A stretch of DNA of 64,000 nucleotides from Kitasatospora mediocidica KCTC 9733. GTDB taxonomy: Bacteria; Actinomycetota; Actinomycetes; Streptomycetales; Streptomycetaceae. Below the pieces are notes generated by a model. It had not been told where the DNA came from and did no database searches. It was given only the letters and a program-made list of their open reading frames with translations. Positions 56,738 through 64,000 of this stretch are shown piece after piece. How positions within the stretch are numbered: the stretch's first letter is position 1; each line of letters starts with the position of its first letter. The DNA lies in assembly GCF_000744225.1 (NCBI RefSeq), contig NZ_JQLN01000006.1, positions 496,001 to 560,000 of the forward strand, in the 5' to 3' direction. The position numbers and the translations under genes are program-made.

Positions 56738-57848
56738 GGGTGGGTCCGCAGCGGGGTGAGGGTGACGACGAGGGTCGCGATGGGCTGGTCGTTCTGGCGG
56801 GCTTCGACGTGGATGGGCAGCGGGTGGGGGTCGGTGCGGTGCTCGGGGGCGGTGGGTTCGAGGGGACCGGCCTGGGTGTAGTGGATGCCGGTGTCGGCGG
56901 GGTTGTGGGCGGCGGGGTGGGTGGCGGTGAGCTGGGTGTCCTGTTCGAGCTCGCCGAAGCGGGTGAAGGTGACGTCGAGGTCGGTGGGGAGGGTGCGGGT
57001 GGGGGAGAGGGCGTGGGTGTGGAGGGCGGTGTAGAGGGCGAGTTGGCGTGCGGCCTCGGTGATGACCATGCCGGGCAGGTGGTCCTGGGGGTGGTCGAAC
57101 ATGCTGGGGTGGGTGGTCGGGACGCGCATGGCGGCGTGGGTGCTGCCGTTTCGGGTGGTGGTGTCGAGCAGGATGACGTTGTCGGGGTCGGTGCGTCCGG
57201 CGAGGTGGGGGGTGAGGGGGTGCCGTGGGTGGCGGGGCGGTGGGTGGCGGTGCTGGTGAGGGGGCGGCCGTCGCGGTTGTCCAGGCGCAGGCGGTGGTAG
57301 TCGCTGGGGCTCTTGAAGCGCAGTCCGACGGCGGCGTGGCCGATCGGGGTGTCGTCGAAGGCGAGTTGGATGTGCGAGTCGATGCCGGTGGTGCGGCCTT
57401 CGCGCTGGCGGCGGTCGGCGGCGGTGACGGTCATGGTGAGGGCGGTGGGGGACGGGCCGATGGCGAGGTGCTGCGGGGCGGTGAGGTGGATGCGCAGGTG
57501 GGTGAGGATGAACTTGTGGTCGGCGGGGACGCCGTAGAACTGGTGGGCGCCGGCGAGAGCGGCCTGACGGGCGGCCTCCAGGAGCAGGAGGGGGTCGTGG
57601 TGGGTGGGGCTCAGCTGGTGGTCGCCGTAGTAGGCGTGGGAGCGCGGGAGTTGGGCCGCGGCGAGGTAGCTGAGGTCGTCCAGCGGGAGCAGGTCGGTGA
57701 GGAACACCTCGCCGAGGGAGTCGCGGTGGACGAGGGAACGGTCGATCGTGCGGGTGTAGGTGAGGCCCGGGGTCCGGTCCCGGGGCGGCAGCGCGGCCGG
57801 CGGGGCCGGCGGCGTGGTGGCGGGGGTGAGTTGGGTCGGTGCGGTCAT
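56734..57848 (-). pseudogene. afsA: AfsA/ScbA-type gamma-butyrolactone synthase, interrupted by a one-base frameshift
   Basis: A two-hotdog-domain AfsA homologue with GGGAGA 7 bases before its ATG. The first domain (RSLVHRDSLGEVFLTDLLPL, HAYYGDHQLSPTHHDPLLLL) is in one frame to about 57225. The second (HLAGRTDPDNVILLDTTTRN, VPTTHPSMFDHPQDHLPGMV then ITEAARQLALYT) is in another. The span of 1115 bases is one short of 372 codons. The junction is in adjacent C-runs of five and six (+ strand about 57204-57222), so one C is missing. It may be a sequencing error, a true mutation or slippage. Family enzymes join DHAP and a beta-ketoacyl chain to make butyrolactone signals. Confidence 0.85.
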
Positions 57849-57894
57849 TCTGGGTCTCCCGGGGTGTCGGGTGTGCGTGGGGTGCGGGGTCCGT

Positions 57895-58938
57895 TCAGTT
57901 GCGTTCGAGAAGAGTTCCGGTCCAGGTGAATCCGGCTCCGGCGCCGAGCAGGAGCAGGCGGTCGCCGGGGGTGAAGTCCTGCTGGGTGGTGAGGTGGTCG
58001 AGGCCGGCGATCTGGTCGCCGCTGCCGAGGTGGCCGACGGTGCGGCCGAAGTCCCACAGGGAGGTGTCGGCTCCGCCGGGGAACTCGGGGAAGTAGTTGT
58101 CCCGCAGAAGCTGGAGGCCGAGGTTGGGGTAGACGATGCGGCGCAGGCGCGGGTGGTCTGAGCCGGGCAGCAGCTGCTGCCTGATCTCGCGGACGGCGGC
58201 GCGGGTGGTGTGCTGGAGGCGTTCGGCGCCGTTTTCCGTGAGGAATCGTTTCTTCGCCGCTCGGACGTCGTGCTCGGTGTGCAGGGTCTCGGGGGTCTCG
58301 GGGGCGGGGGCGTCGGCGCGGTGCAGGCCTTCGAGGTCGGGGGCCGCGACGGTGTGGGTGGCCAGGATCCGCCAGCCGCGCCCCGCGCCCTGGGCGCCTG
58401 AGCCGTCGTCGGTCGCGCTGCCGGCGGTGCTGGTGAGGATGGCGGCTGCGGCGGCGTCACCGTAGGCGATGCCGTAGTCGGCGGTGAAGCGGTTGAAGGA
58501 CGAGGAGGAGAACTGGTCGGTGGCGACGATGAGGGCGGTGCCGCCGGGGGTGCCGGACAGGTAGCCCTGGGCGAGTTCGAGCGCGAGCATCTGACCGTTG
58601 CAGCCCTGGTTGACGGTCAGGGGCAGGGCGCGGGGGCTGCCGAGTTGGGACTGCAGCCAGGAGGCGGGCGACCAGAGGCGCTTGTGGCCGTGGCGGTGGA
58701 TGGCGGTGACGACGAGGAGGGTGATGTCGGCGGGGTCGCGGTCGGCGGCGCTCAGGGCGCGGCGCGCGGCGATGAGGGCCATGTCGGCCGGGTAGAGGGT
58801 CTCCTCGACGCAGACGCTGTGGTAGCCGGTGGCGAGGATCCGTTCGCTGTCGGCGGGGTGGCGGTCGGCGGCGTCGGTCAGGTGGATGCGGCGCTGGGGC
58901 AGGTAGCTGCCGGTGCCGATGATGCTCAGCGTGCCCAT
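57895..58938 (-). CDS. KASIII-like protein with atypical active site (acyltransferase type)
   Basis: 347 residues; AGGAGG lies 8 bases before the ATG. Cys113 is in VNQGCNGQMLALELAQGY. The place of the PHQAN His reads IVYPNLGLQ (no His) and that of the Asn reads VGHLGSGDQIAGLDHL with His303. Such changes are seen in KASIII relatives that move acyl groups between carriers or onto hydroxyls (CerJ, ChlB3 and DpsC-like), not in condensing enzymes. The 5' end overlaps the monooxygenase by 13 bases. AfsA follows after 46 bases. Confidence 0.85.
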   Translation of the reverse strand: MGTLSIIGTGSYLPQRRIHLTDAADRHPADSERILATGYHSVCVEETLYPADMALIAARRALSAADRDPADITLLVVTAIHRHGHKRLWSPASWLQSQLGSPRALPLTVNQGCNGQMLALELAQGYLSGTPGGTALIVATDQFSSSSFNRFTADYGIAYGDAAAAAILTSTAGSATDDGSGAQGAGRGWRILATHTVAAPDLEGLHRADAPAPETPETLHTEHDVRAAKKRFLTENGAERLQHTTRAAVREIRQQLLPGSDHPRLRRIVYPNLGLQLLRDNYFPEFPGGADTSLWDFGRTVGHLGSGDQIAGLDHLTTQQDFTPGDRLLLLGAGAGFTWTGTLLERN

Positions 58939-60461
58939 GCCGGGGCCTCCTGGGATGTGGCGGAGCGGGCGGCATCGGCCGCGGTGGCGGGGGTGCGCAG
59001 GACGTGGGCGATATGGCGGTCGGGGCGCACCAGGACGGCGACGGCGTCGGCGGGCAGCCAGCGGGCCTGGCGGGCGGTGAGCTCGTCGGCGTGGGTGGCG
59101 ACGGGCAGCGCGGTGGCGCGGTCGCAGGCGTCGGGGACGTGGCCCGGTCGCATCAGCAGGGTGTGGCGTCCGGGGACCGGGCCGGGGCCGGGGACGCGGG
59201 CGCCGGCCCGCAGGCGGTGGGTGCCGTCGAAGGGGAGCACCTCGCCGTCGGCGCTCTCGGAGCCGTCGGCGATGGCGGTGGCCTGGGGGTAGGTCAGGTA
59301 GAGCTGGCTCCAGGTCTCGGCCAGTCCGGTCAGGGCGGCGCGGACGGCGTCCTGCTGGGCGTCGGTGACGGCCTCGCGCATGGACTGCAGGACGTTCAGG
59401 ACACCGGTGGAGCGGGCGACCGCGCGGGCGGCGGCGGGGCGTTCGCGGGCATAGCCGTCGAGCAGGTCCTCGTCGCCGCCGCTGCCGTCGGCGCCGAAAC
59501 CGGTGGTGGGCCGCAGGGCCTGGGCCAGGCGCCAGCTGAGGGCGGCGGCGTCGCCGAAACCGGTGTTCATGGCCTGCCCGCCGGCGGGGGAGTTGAGGTG
59601 GGCGGCGTCGCCGGCGAGCAGCACGCGGCCGACCCGGAAGGTCTGCGCGATGCGCTCGTGCACCTGGTACTGGGCGACCCGCTCCGGGCGGGCCAGGCGC
59701 AGGCGCGGGCCGAAGCCGAGCTGGTCGACGGTGTCCTGGAAGGCCTGGTGGGTGAGGGCGGCGTCCTTGTCCAGGAGCCGGGCGGCGGCGGGGCCGGCCA
59801 CGCGGATGGTGCCGTCGGGCAGCGGGAGCAGGGAGACGGCGCCGCCCTCGCCGATGTACATGGCGGACTCGTCGGGGTCGGGGCTGACCTCGGGAGTGCC
59901 TTCGGCCAGCAGGTAGCTCATCGGGTACGTGGTGCCGGGGAAGGCGACGGCGAGGCTCTCGCGCACGGTGCTGCTGGCGCCGTCGGCGCCGACCAGGAAG
60001 CGGGAGTCGATGCGCAGCGGTCCGGTGGCGGAGTCCAGCACGCTTCGCACGCTGCCGGGGGTCTGCTGGTGGCTGCGGTAGGCCAGCGCCCGGACGAGGG
60101 TGCCGCCCAGCTCCTGGTACTCGGCGGCCAGCACGGCCTCGACCTCGGGCTGCGGGATGTTGAGGAAGTAGGGGTGGCGGGTGTCCAGTTGGTCGAAGTC
60201 GAGGTGGTAGCGGGTGCCGTGGCGGGTGTGGAAGGCGATGCGGTGCTGGCGTACCGCGCGCCGCTCGGTCTCGGTGCGCAGTCCGAGGCCTTCGAGCTGT
60301 TCGAGGCTGGCGGCGTGCACCATGACGGCGCGGGTTCTGCGGTCGATCCGCTCGGCGCGGTCCACCACGATGCAGTCGATGTGGCGGCGCCGCAGTTCGC
60401 ATCCGAGCATCAGCCCGGTGGGGCCGGCTCCGACGATCAGCACCTCGGTCTCGACAACCAT
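58926..60461 (-). CDS. FAD-dependent aromatic monooxygenase (PheA/TfdB family)
   Basis: 511 residues. The dinucleotide motif is EVLIVGAGPTGLMLGCEL with the ribose-binding Asp in DR. The DG motif is FLVGADGASSTVRESLA and the GD motif is RVLLAGDAAHLNSPAGGQAM then NTG. A thioredoxin-like C-terminal domain, short here, completes the chain. Members hydroxylate or perform Baeyer-Villiger oxidation on aromatic polyketides. It overlaps the atypical KASIII gene and follows the exporter gene after 222 bases. Confidence 0.93.
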   Translation of the reverse strand: MVVETEVLIVGAGPTGLMLGCELRRRHIDCIVVDRAERIDRRTRAVMVHAASLEQLEGLGLRTETERRAVRQHRIAFHTRHGTRYHLDFDQLDTRHPYFLNIPQPEVEAVLAAEYQELGGTLVRALAYRSHQQTPGSVRSVLDSATGPLRIDSRFLVGADGASSTVRESLAVAFPGTTYPMSYLLAEGTPEVSPDPDESAMYIGEGGAVSLLPLPDGTIRVAGPAAARLLDKDAALTHQAFQDTVDQLGFGPRLRLARPERVAQYQVHERIAQTFRVGRVLLAGDAAHLNSPAGGQAMNTGFGDAAALSWRLAQALRPTTGFGADGSGGDEDLLDGYARERPAAARAVARSTGVLNVLQSMREAVTDAQQDAVRAALTGLAETWSQLYLTYPQATAIADGSESADGEVLPFDGTHRLRAGARVPGPGPVPGRHTLLMRPGHVPDACDRATALPVATHADELTARQARWLPADAVAVLVRPDRHIAHVLRTPATAADAARSATSQEAPAWAR

Positions 60462-60683
60462 GTCCTTGGCCCTTCGGTCGTGGGGTGCCCGTCGGCCGCC
60501 CGGGGCGGCCGGTGGGGTTGCGCGCGGGGGCCGGGGTCCGGGACCCCGGCCGTGCCGGGTTGGTTCGGCGCGAACCGGTCCGGGCCATGCCTGGCGGTGC
60601 CGTGGCGGGCCCGGACCGGTCCGTGCCGGTCGGGTGGGCTCGGTCCGTTGCCGGGGTCCGTGCGGGTGGTGCGGGGTGCCTGG

Positions 60684-62183
60684 TTACTTCGAGCCGGCGG
60701 GCGCGGGCGCGGCTGCGGCGGCCGGTGCGGCGGCGGGGCTGCGCAGGAAGCAGGCGACCAGGACGGCGACCGCCAGGACGAGCAGTCCGTCGACGAGGAT
60801 CGCCAGGTTGATGCCGCCCAGGGTCGCGGCCTTCACGGTGTCGCCGGCGCTCAGGGAGTGGATCCGGGCGGTGGCGACGGCGCTCATGATCGGGATGCCG
60901 ATGGTGATGCTGACCTGCTGGGTGAGGGTGGTGATACCGGTGGCCAGGCCCTGCTCCTCGTTCGGCAGTCCGGAGGTCGCGGTGACCATGAACCCGACGA
61001 TCGCCACGACGTGGCCGTAGCTGCTGATGAACGCGGCGACCAGGACGGGCAGCAGCCAGGAGCGGCTGTCGCCGGCGAAGTAGAGCGTCCCCACCGCGAT
61101 GGCCTGAACGGTCAGGCCGGCCACCAGGGTGCCGCGGCTGCCGTGCAGCAGGCCGATCCAGCGCGGCGCGGTGACGCCGCCCAGGAAGGCGCCGACGCCC
61201 AGGACCCCGAAGATCAGGCCGGTGGTCATGGGGGAGTAGCCCAGGACCTCCTGGAGGTAGAGAGTCAACAGGAAGATCATCGAGGTGAAGCCGATGAAGG
61301 TGACGACGCCGCCCAGGTTGCCCCAGCTGACGGTGCGCAGGCGCAGGATCCGAAGCGGGGCCAGGGGCTGGGGGGAGCGCAGTTCCACCAGGCCGAAGAC
61401 GACCAGCAGCAGGACGCCGGCGGCCAGCGAGATCAGGGTGGTGCTGTTGCCCCAACCCTTGGAGCCGGCGCAGGAGATGCCGTAGACGAGGGCGATCAGG
61501 CCGGCGCTGACGGTGACCGCGCCGGGGACGTCGAGCTTGGTGGTGGTCGCCGGGGCGCGGTTCTCGCGCAGCAGCATGGGGGCGACGACCAGCAGCAGGA
61601 TGCCGATCGGCACGTTGATGAGGAAGCCCCAGCGCCAGCTGAGCGTGTCGGTCAGCAGGCCGCCGACCACCGCGCCGAAGGTGAAGCCGGCCGAGAGCAT
61701 CGCGCCGTTGAGGCCCAATGCCCGGTCGCGCAGCGGTCCTTCGGGGAAGGAGGTGGTGAGCAGCGCCAGGCCTGCGGGGGTGACCATCGCGGTGGCCAGG
61801 CCCTGGGCGACGCGCGCCACCAGCAGCAGGGCGGCGGAGTCGACGAGACCGCCGAAGAGCGAGGCGACGGTGAGCAGTGCCAGGCCGGCCAGGAAGACCT
61901 TGCGAGCGCCGACCATGTCCGCGATCCGCCCGAACAGCAGGCTGAAGCCCGCGGCGGTGAGTGCGAACGCGGTGGCGATCCACTGCAGGTTCTCCTGGGC
62001 GAAGCCCAGTTGGCGTCCGATCACGGGGACGGCCACATTCATAATCGAGAAGTCCACCGCGAGTGTGAACTGGGCACCCAGGAGCAGGATCAGGACGAAC
62101 GTCTGACGGCGCGTCATCACTGAGGGTGCCGGGGCCGCCTCGACCACGGGCGGCGCGGGGGCCTGCCTGTCGACAGTTGACAT
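60684..62183 (-). CDS. DHA2-family MFS efflux pump (14 TM, EmrB/QacA type)
   Basis: 499 residues with 14 hydrophobic segments. The first helix region is LILLLGAQFTLAVDFSIMNV, motif A-like LFGRIADMVGARKVFLAG, and the motif C region MLSAGFTFGAVVGGLLTDTL. An Ala/Pro tail ends the protein. AAAGG lies 8 bases before the ATG. As the first gene of the minus-strand operon with the monooxygenase, KASIII and AfsA genes, it likely exports the cluster product and gives self-resistance. Confidence 0.93.
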   Translation of the reverse strand: MSTVDRQAPAPPVVEAAPAPSVMTRRQTFVLILLLGAQFTLAVDFSIMNVAVPVIGRQLGFAQENLQWIATAFALTAAGFSLLFGRIADMVGARKVFLAGLALLTVASLFGGLVDSAALLLVARVAQGLATAMVTPAGLALLTTSFPEGPLRDRALGLNGAMLSAGFTFGAVVGGLLTDTLSWRWGFLINVPIGILLLVVAPMLLRENRAPATTTKLDVPGAVTVSAGLIALVYGISCAGSKGWGNSTTLISLAAGVLLLVVFGLVELRSPQPLAPLRILRLRTVSWGNLGGVVTFIGFTSMIFLLTLYLQEVLGYSPMTTGLIFGVLGVGAFLGGVTAPRWIGLLHGSRGTLVAGLTVQAIAVGTLYFAGDSRSWLLPVLVAAFISSYGHVVAIVGFMVTATSGLPNEEQGLATGITTLTQQVSITIGIPIMSAVATARIHSLSAGDTVKAATLGGINLAILVDGLLVLAVAVLVACFLRSPAAAPAAAAAPAPAGSK

Positions 62184-62280
62184 GGTAAAGACCTTTCACT
62201 TCTGACGGTTGATCCCGAGTCACATCCGGTTCGGGCAACAGCATCTGCCCGCCCCGACGCCGCCAGCCAGTACCCGCCTC

Positions 62281-62340
62281 TTCATACGCCGCCGCTTCAT
62301 ACCCGGCCGCTTCATATCCCGCGCGTTCCTATCCCTGGCA
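62281..62340. repeat. Four direct repeats of exactly 15 bp in a divergent promoter region
   Basis: Units start at 62281, 62296, 62311 and 62326 with heads TTCATAC, TTCATAC, TTCATAT and TTCCTAT followed by C/G-rich tails; a weaker unit may precede at 62266. The 364-base region 62184-62547 separates the exporter operon from the SnoaL-like gene and holds nothing coding. It also contains GTTGA-G-TCAAC (62384-62394) and a 17-bp direct repeat (62469-62502). Confidence 0.75.
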
Positions 62341-62547
62341 GGGGCACGCTGCGAGGCCCCGAACTGCCTTGATCGGCTGCTACGTTGAGTCAACCGCCCC
62401 GCAGCGGTGCCCGCTTCCGGTGAACCCGCCCGGCCGCATCACGCAGCAGCCGCCCTTCCCCGCCCGGCCGTCTGCCCGTCCCGCACGTCTGCTCGTCCCG
62501 CCCGTCCTGCCTTTCACATCGCGCTGTCCACAAGGGAGTCGCACATC

Positions 62548-62949
62548 ATGAGCTCAGCAACGCGTACCGTCGTCGAGGACTTCTTCCGCCATGTGGGCGC
62601 CGGCGAGCTGGAGGACGCCCTCGCCCTGCTGGCCGAGCCGCTGGACTGGTTCACCCCCGGTGACACCACCCTCATCCCGTGGATGGGCCGGCGCACCACC
62701 AGGGACGAGGTCCGCTTCTTCTTCCAGGCCGCCGGGGAGCACATGACCCCGCAGTCCTTCGAGGTCCACCGTGTGGTCGTCGAGGACGACGCGGCCATCG
62801 CGCTGGGCCACTTCAAGTACGTCGTCGACGCCACGGGCAAGGCCTTCGCGTCCGACTTCGCCCTCGAACTGCGGGTCACGGACGGCCTGATCGACCGCTA
62901 CCGGATGCACGAGGACAGCTACACCATCGCGCTGGCCTTCCAGCCGTGA
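62548..62949 (+). CDS. SnoaL-like/NTF2-fold protein
   Basis: 133 residues from ATG 62548 with AGGGAG 10 bases upstream. The alpha+beta cone fold pattern is VEDFFRHVGAGELEDALALL, WFTPGDTTLIPWMGRRTTRD and SDFALELRVTDGLIDRYRMH, closest to the SnoaL-like ketosteroid isomerase-type group. In aromatic polyketide clusters such proteins act as cyclases, hydroxylase partners or isomerases. It is followed by an FAD monooxygenase gene in the same direction. Confidence 0.88.
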   Translation: MSSATRTVVEDFFRHVGAGELEDALALLAEPLDWFTPGDTTLIPWMGRRTTRDEVRFFFQAAGEHMTPQSFEVHRVVVEDDAAIALGHFKYVVDATGKAFASDFALELRVTDGLIDRYRMHEDSYTIALAFQP

Positions 62950-63037
62950 CGGCCCCCGCCGCCCGCACCGCCACCCCCGCACCACCACCGCCCGTCGCGG
63001 TGCCCGCCTGCGGATCCGGACCCGAAAGGAGATCCCT

Positions 63038-64000
63038 GTGTTCACCGACCACGCATGCGACGTCCTGATCGTCGGCGCCGGCCCCACCGGCCTGACCGCC
63101 GCCTGCGAACTGCTGCGCCGCGGCGTGCGGGTGCGCCTGATCGACGCCGCGCCCGCCCCCAGCGTCCATTCCAAGGCCATGCTGGTGTGGCCCCGCACCA
63201 TCGACATCCTGGAGGACCTGGGACTGTCCGACGCCGTCTCCGAAGTCGCCGTCAAGCTGCGCCAGATGACCTACTTCTCGGAGAACCGCCCGGTCACCCG
63301 GATGCGGATGACCGAGGACATGGCGCCGTTCTGCCTGCCCCAGCGCCACACCGAGGAGATCCTCGCCGACGGCCTCAAGGGCCTGGGCGGCACCGTCGAG
63401 CGCGGGGTGCGGCTGCTGAGCCTGCAGGGCGTGGACTTCTCCGGCGCCATCCGCCCCGACGGCCACGTCACCGCCACCCTGGAGCACCCCGACGGGACGC
63501 TGGAGCGCTTCGCCGCGCCGTGGGTGATCGGCGCGGACGGCGCCGCCAGCACCGTGCGCACCCAGCTCGGCATCGCCTACGAGGGCGCCACCTACGACAA
63601 CCGCTTCCTGATCACGGACGCCCGCATCGCGGACAACCCGCTGGAGAGCGACGAGATCTACTACCACCAGTCCCGCATCGGGGTGCTGGCCATCGTCCCC
63701 CAGCCCTACGGCCTGTACCGGTTCTTCACCAACGCCCCGCCCGAGCTGGAGGAGGGCACGCTGGCCGACATGCAGCGCCTGGTCGACCTGCGCGGCCCTG
63801 GTGGCCTGCGCCTGGTGGAGCCCGACTGGGTCACCACCTTCCGGGTGCACCGCCGTCGCGCCGCCTCCTTCCAGCTCAGCCGGGTCTTCATCGCCGGGGA
63901 CGCCGCCCACGCCCACAGCCCGATGGGCGGCCAGGGCCTGAACACCGGCATCCAGGACGCCCAGAACATCGCCTGGAAGCTGGCCTCGGTCATCCGCGGC
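63038..64000 (+). CDS. FAD-dependent aromatic monooxygenase, 3' end outside window
   Basis: 321 residues visible from GTG 63038, with AAGGAGA 6 bases upstream; the frame is open to the last base. VLIVGAGPTGLTAACELLRR is the FAD motif, VIGADGAASTVRTQLGI the DG motif, and VFIAGDAAHAHSPMGGQGLN the GD motif. It belongs to the same broad PheA/TfdB family as the minus-strand enzyme but is clearly divergent from it. It lies 88 bases after the SnoaL-like gene and is probably co-transcribed. It likely oxidises the polyketide product. Confidence 0.92.
   Translation, partial: MFTDHACDVLIVGAGPTGLTAACELLRRGVRVRLIDAAPAPSVHSKAMLVWPRTIDILEDLGLSDAVSEVAVKLRQMTYFSENRPVTRMRMTEDMAPFCLPQRHTEEILADGLKGLGGTVERGVRLLSLQGVDFSGAIRPDGHVTATLEHPDGTLERFAAPWVIGADGAASTVRTQLGIAYEGATYDNRFLITDARIADNPLESDEIYYHQSRIGVLAIVPQPYGLYRFFTNAPPELEEGTLADMQRLVDLRGPGGLRLVEPDWVTTFRVHRRRAASFQLSRVFIAGDAAHAHSPMGGQGLNTGIQDAQNIAWKLASVIRG

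Noticed and set aside
59004..62123. 1039-codon open frame on the plus strand
   Set aside because: It lies opposite the monooxygenase and exporter genes, which have full family motifs; its Gly/Gln/Asp-rich sequence is typical of GC-rich shadow frames.
62266..62340. SARP binding site
   Set aside because: SARP heptamers recur every 11 bp or its multiples; the period here is 15 bp and the heads do not resemble TCGAG.
1..64000. CRISPR array, insertion sequence or integrase
   Set aside because: No regularly spaced identical repeats of 25-40 bases, no transposase motifs and no integrase-like protein were seen.

Overview
This 64 kb window is very GC-rich DNA with the codon bias, gene density and gene content of a Streptomycetaceae chromosome (Streptomyces or Kitasatospora). 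Supporting signs are an AfsA-type gamma-butyrolactone synthase, many SpoIIE-type phosphatases and RsbT/STAS proteins, a SigB/SigF-type sigma factor, a DmdR/IdeR-like iron box, Tat-exported glycoside hydrolases, and frequent GTG starts with 4-bp GTGA/ATGA overlaps. I recognise no rRNA, tRNA, CRISPR array or insertion sequence.

Layout. 1-6.7 kb: the 3' part of a rifampin phosphotransferase, an orphan MafI-type immunity protein, an iron-box-controlled CopD membrane protein, an NlpC/P60 wall hydrolase, and a coupled pair of a secreted beta-rich protein and a Fic protein. 7.4-11.5 kb: an NB-ARC/TPR ATPase and two lower-GC unknown genes with an accessory look. 11.7-14.4 kb: a TetR/SDR divergent pair around a perfect 20-bp inverted repeat, a ferritin-like protein and a small membrane protein.

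14.5-28.5 kb is a dense signalling block. It holds a CHASE3 kinase with a REC-PP2C phosphatase, then an rsbR-rsbS-rsbT operon extended by an RsbT/PP2C fusion, a hybrid kinase with a degenerate RsbT-like N-terminus and a REC-GAF-PP2C protein. Two paralogous small HTH genes lie on its two sides, both apparently leaderless. A phospholipase D, a STAS anti-anti-sigma factor and a SigB-type sigma factor follow. Together these look like a stress partner-switching network of several inputs.

28.5-36 kb: a WYL regulator with a divergent VOC protein, then a minus-strand group of quinone oxidoreductase, alcohol dehydrogenase, GAPDH, GlxA-type AraC regulator and NCS1 permease. 36-54.9 kb: secreted catabolism and general metabolism. 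This includes GH42 and GH63-like enzymes, three LysR regulators, an M9 collagenase with two PPC domains, a DUF4185 protein, an HTH-membrane-transglycosylase fusion, cupin and DoxX, a Tat/lipobox berberine-bridge-like oxidase, SRAP, DUF2809, GNAT and an MFS pump.

54.9-64 kb is the edge of a secondary-metabolite cluster. A minus-strand operon encodes a 14-TM efflux pump, an FAD monooxygenase, an atypical KASIII, an AfsA homologue interrupted by a one-base frameshift in C-runs, a HAD phosphatase and a canonical KASIII. A plus-strand unit of SnoaL-like protein and second FAD monooxygenase runs off the window. A divergent promoter region with four exact-period 15-bp repeats separates them. A recurring regulatory theme is a TANNNT -10 hexamer placed 6-7 nt before a start codon that has no Shine-Dalgarno, which predicts leaderless mRNAs for most of the one-component regulators here.
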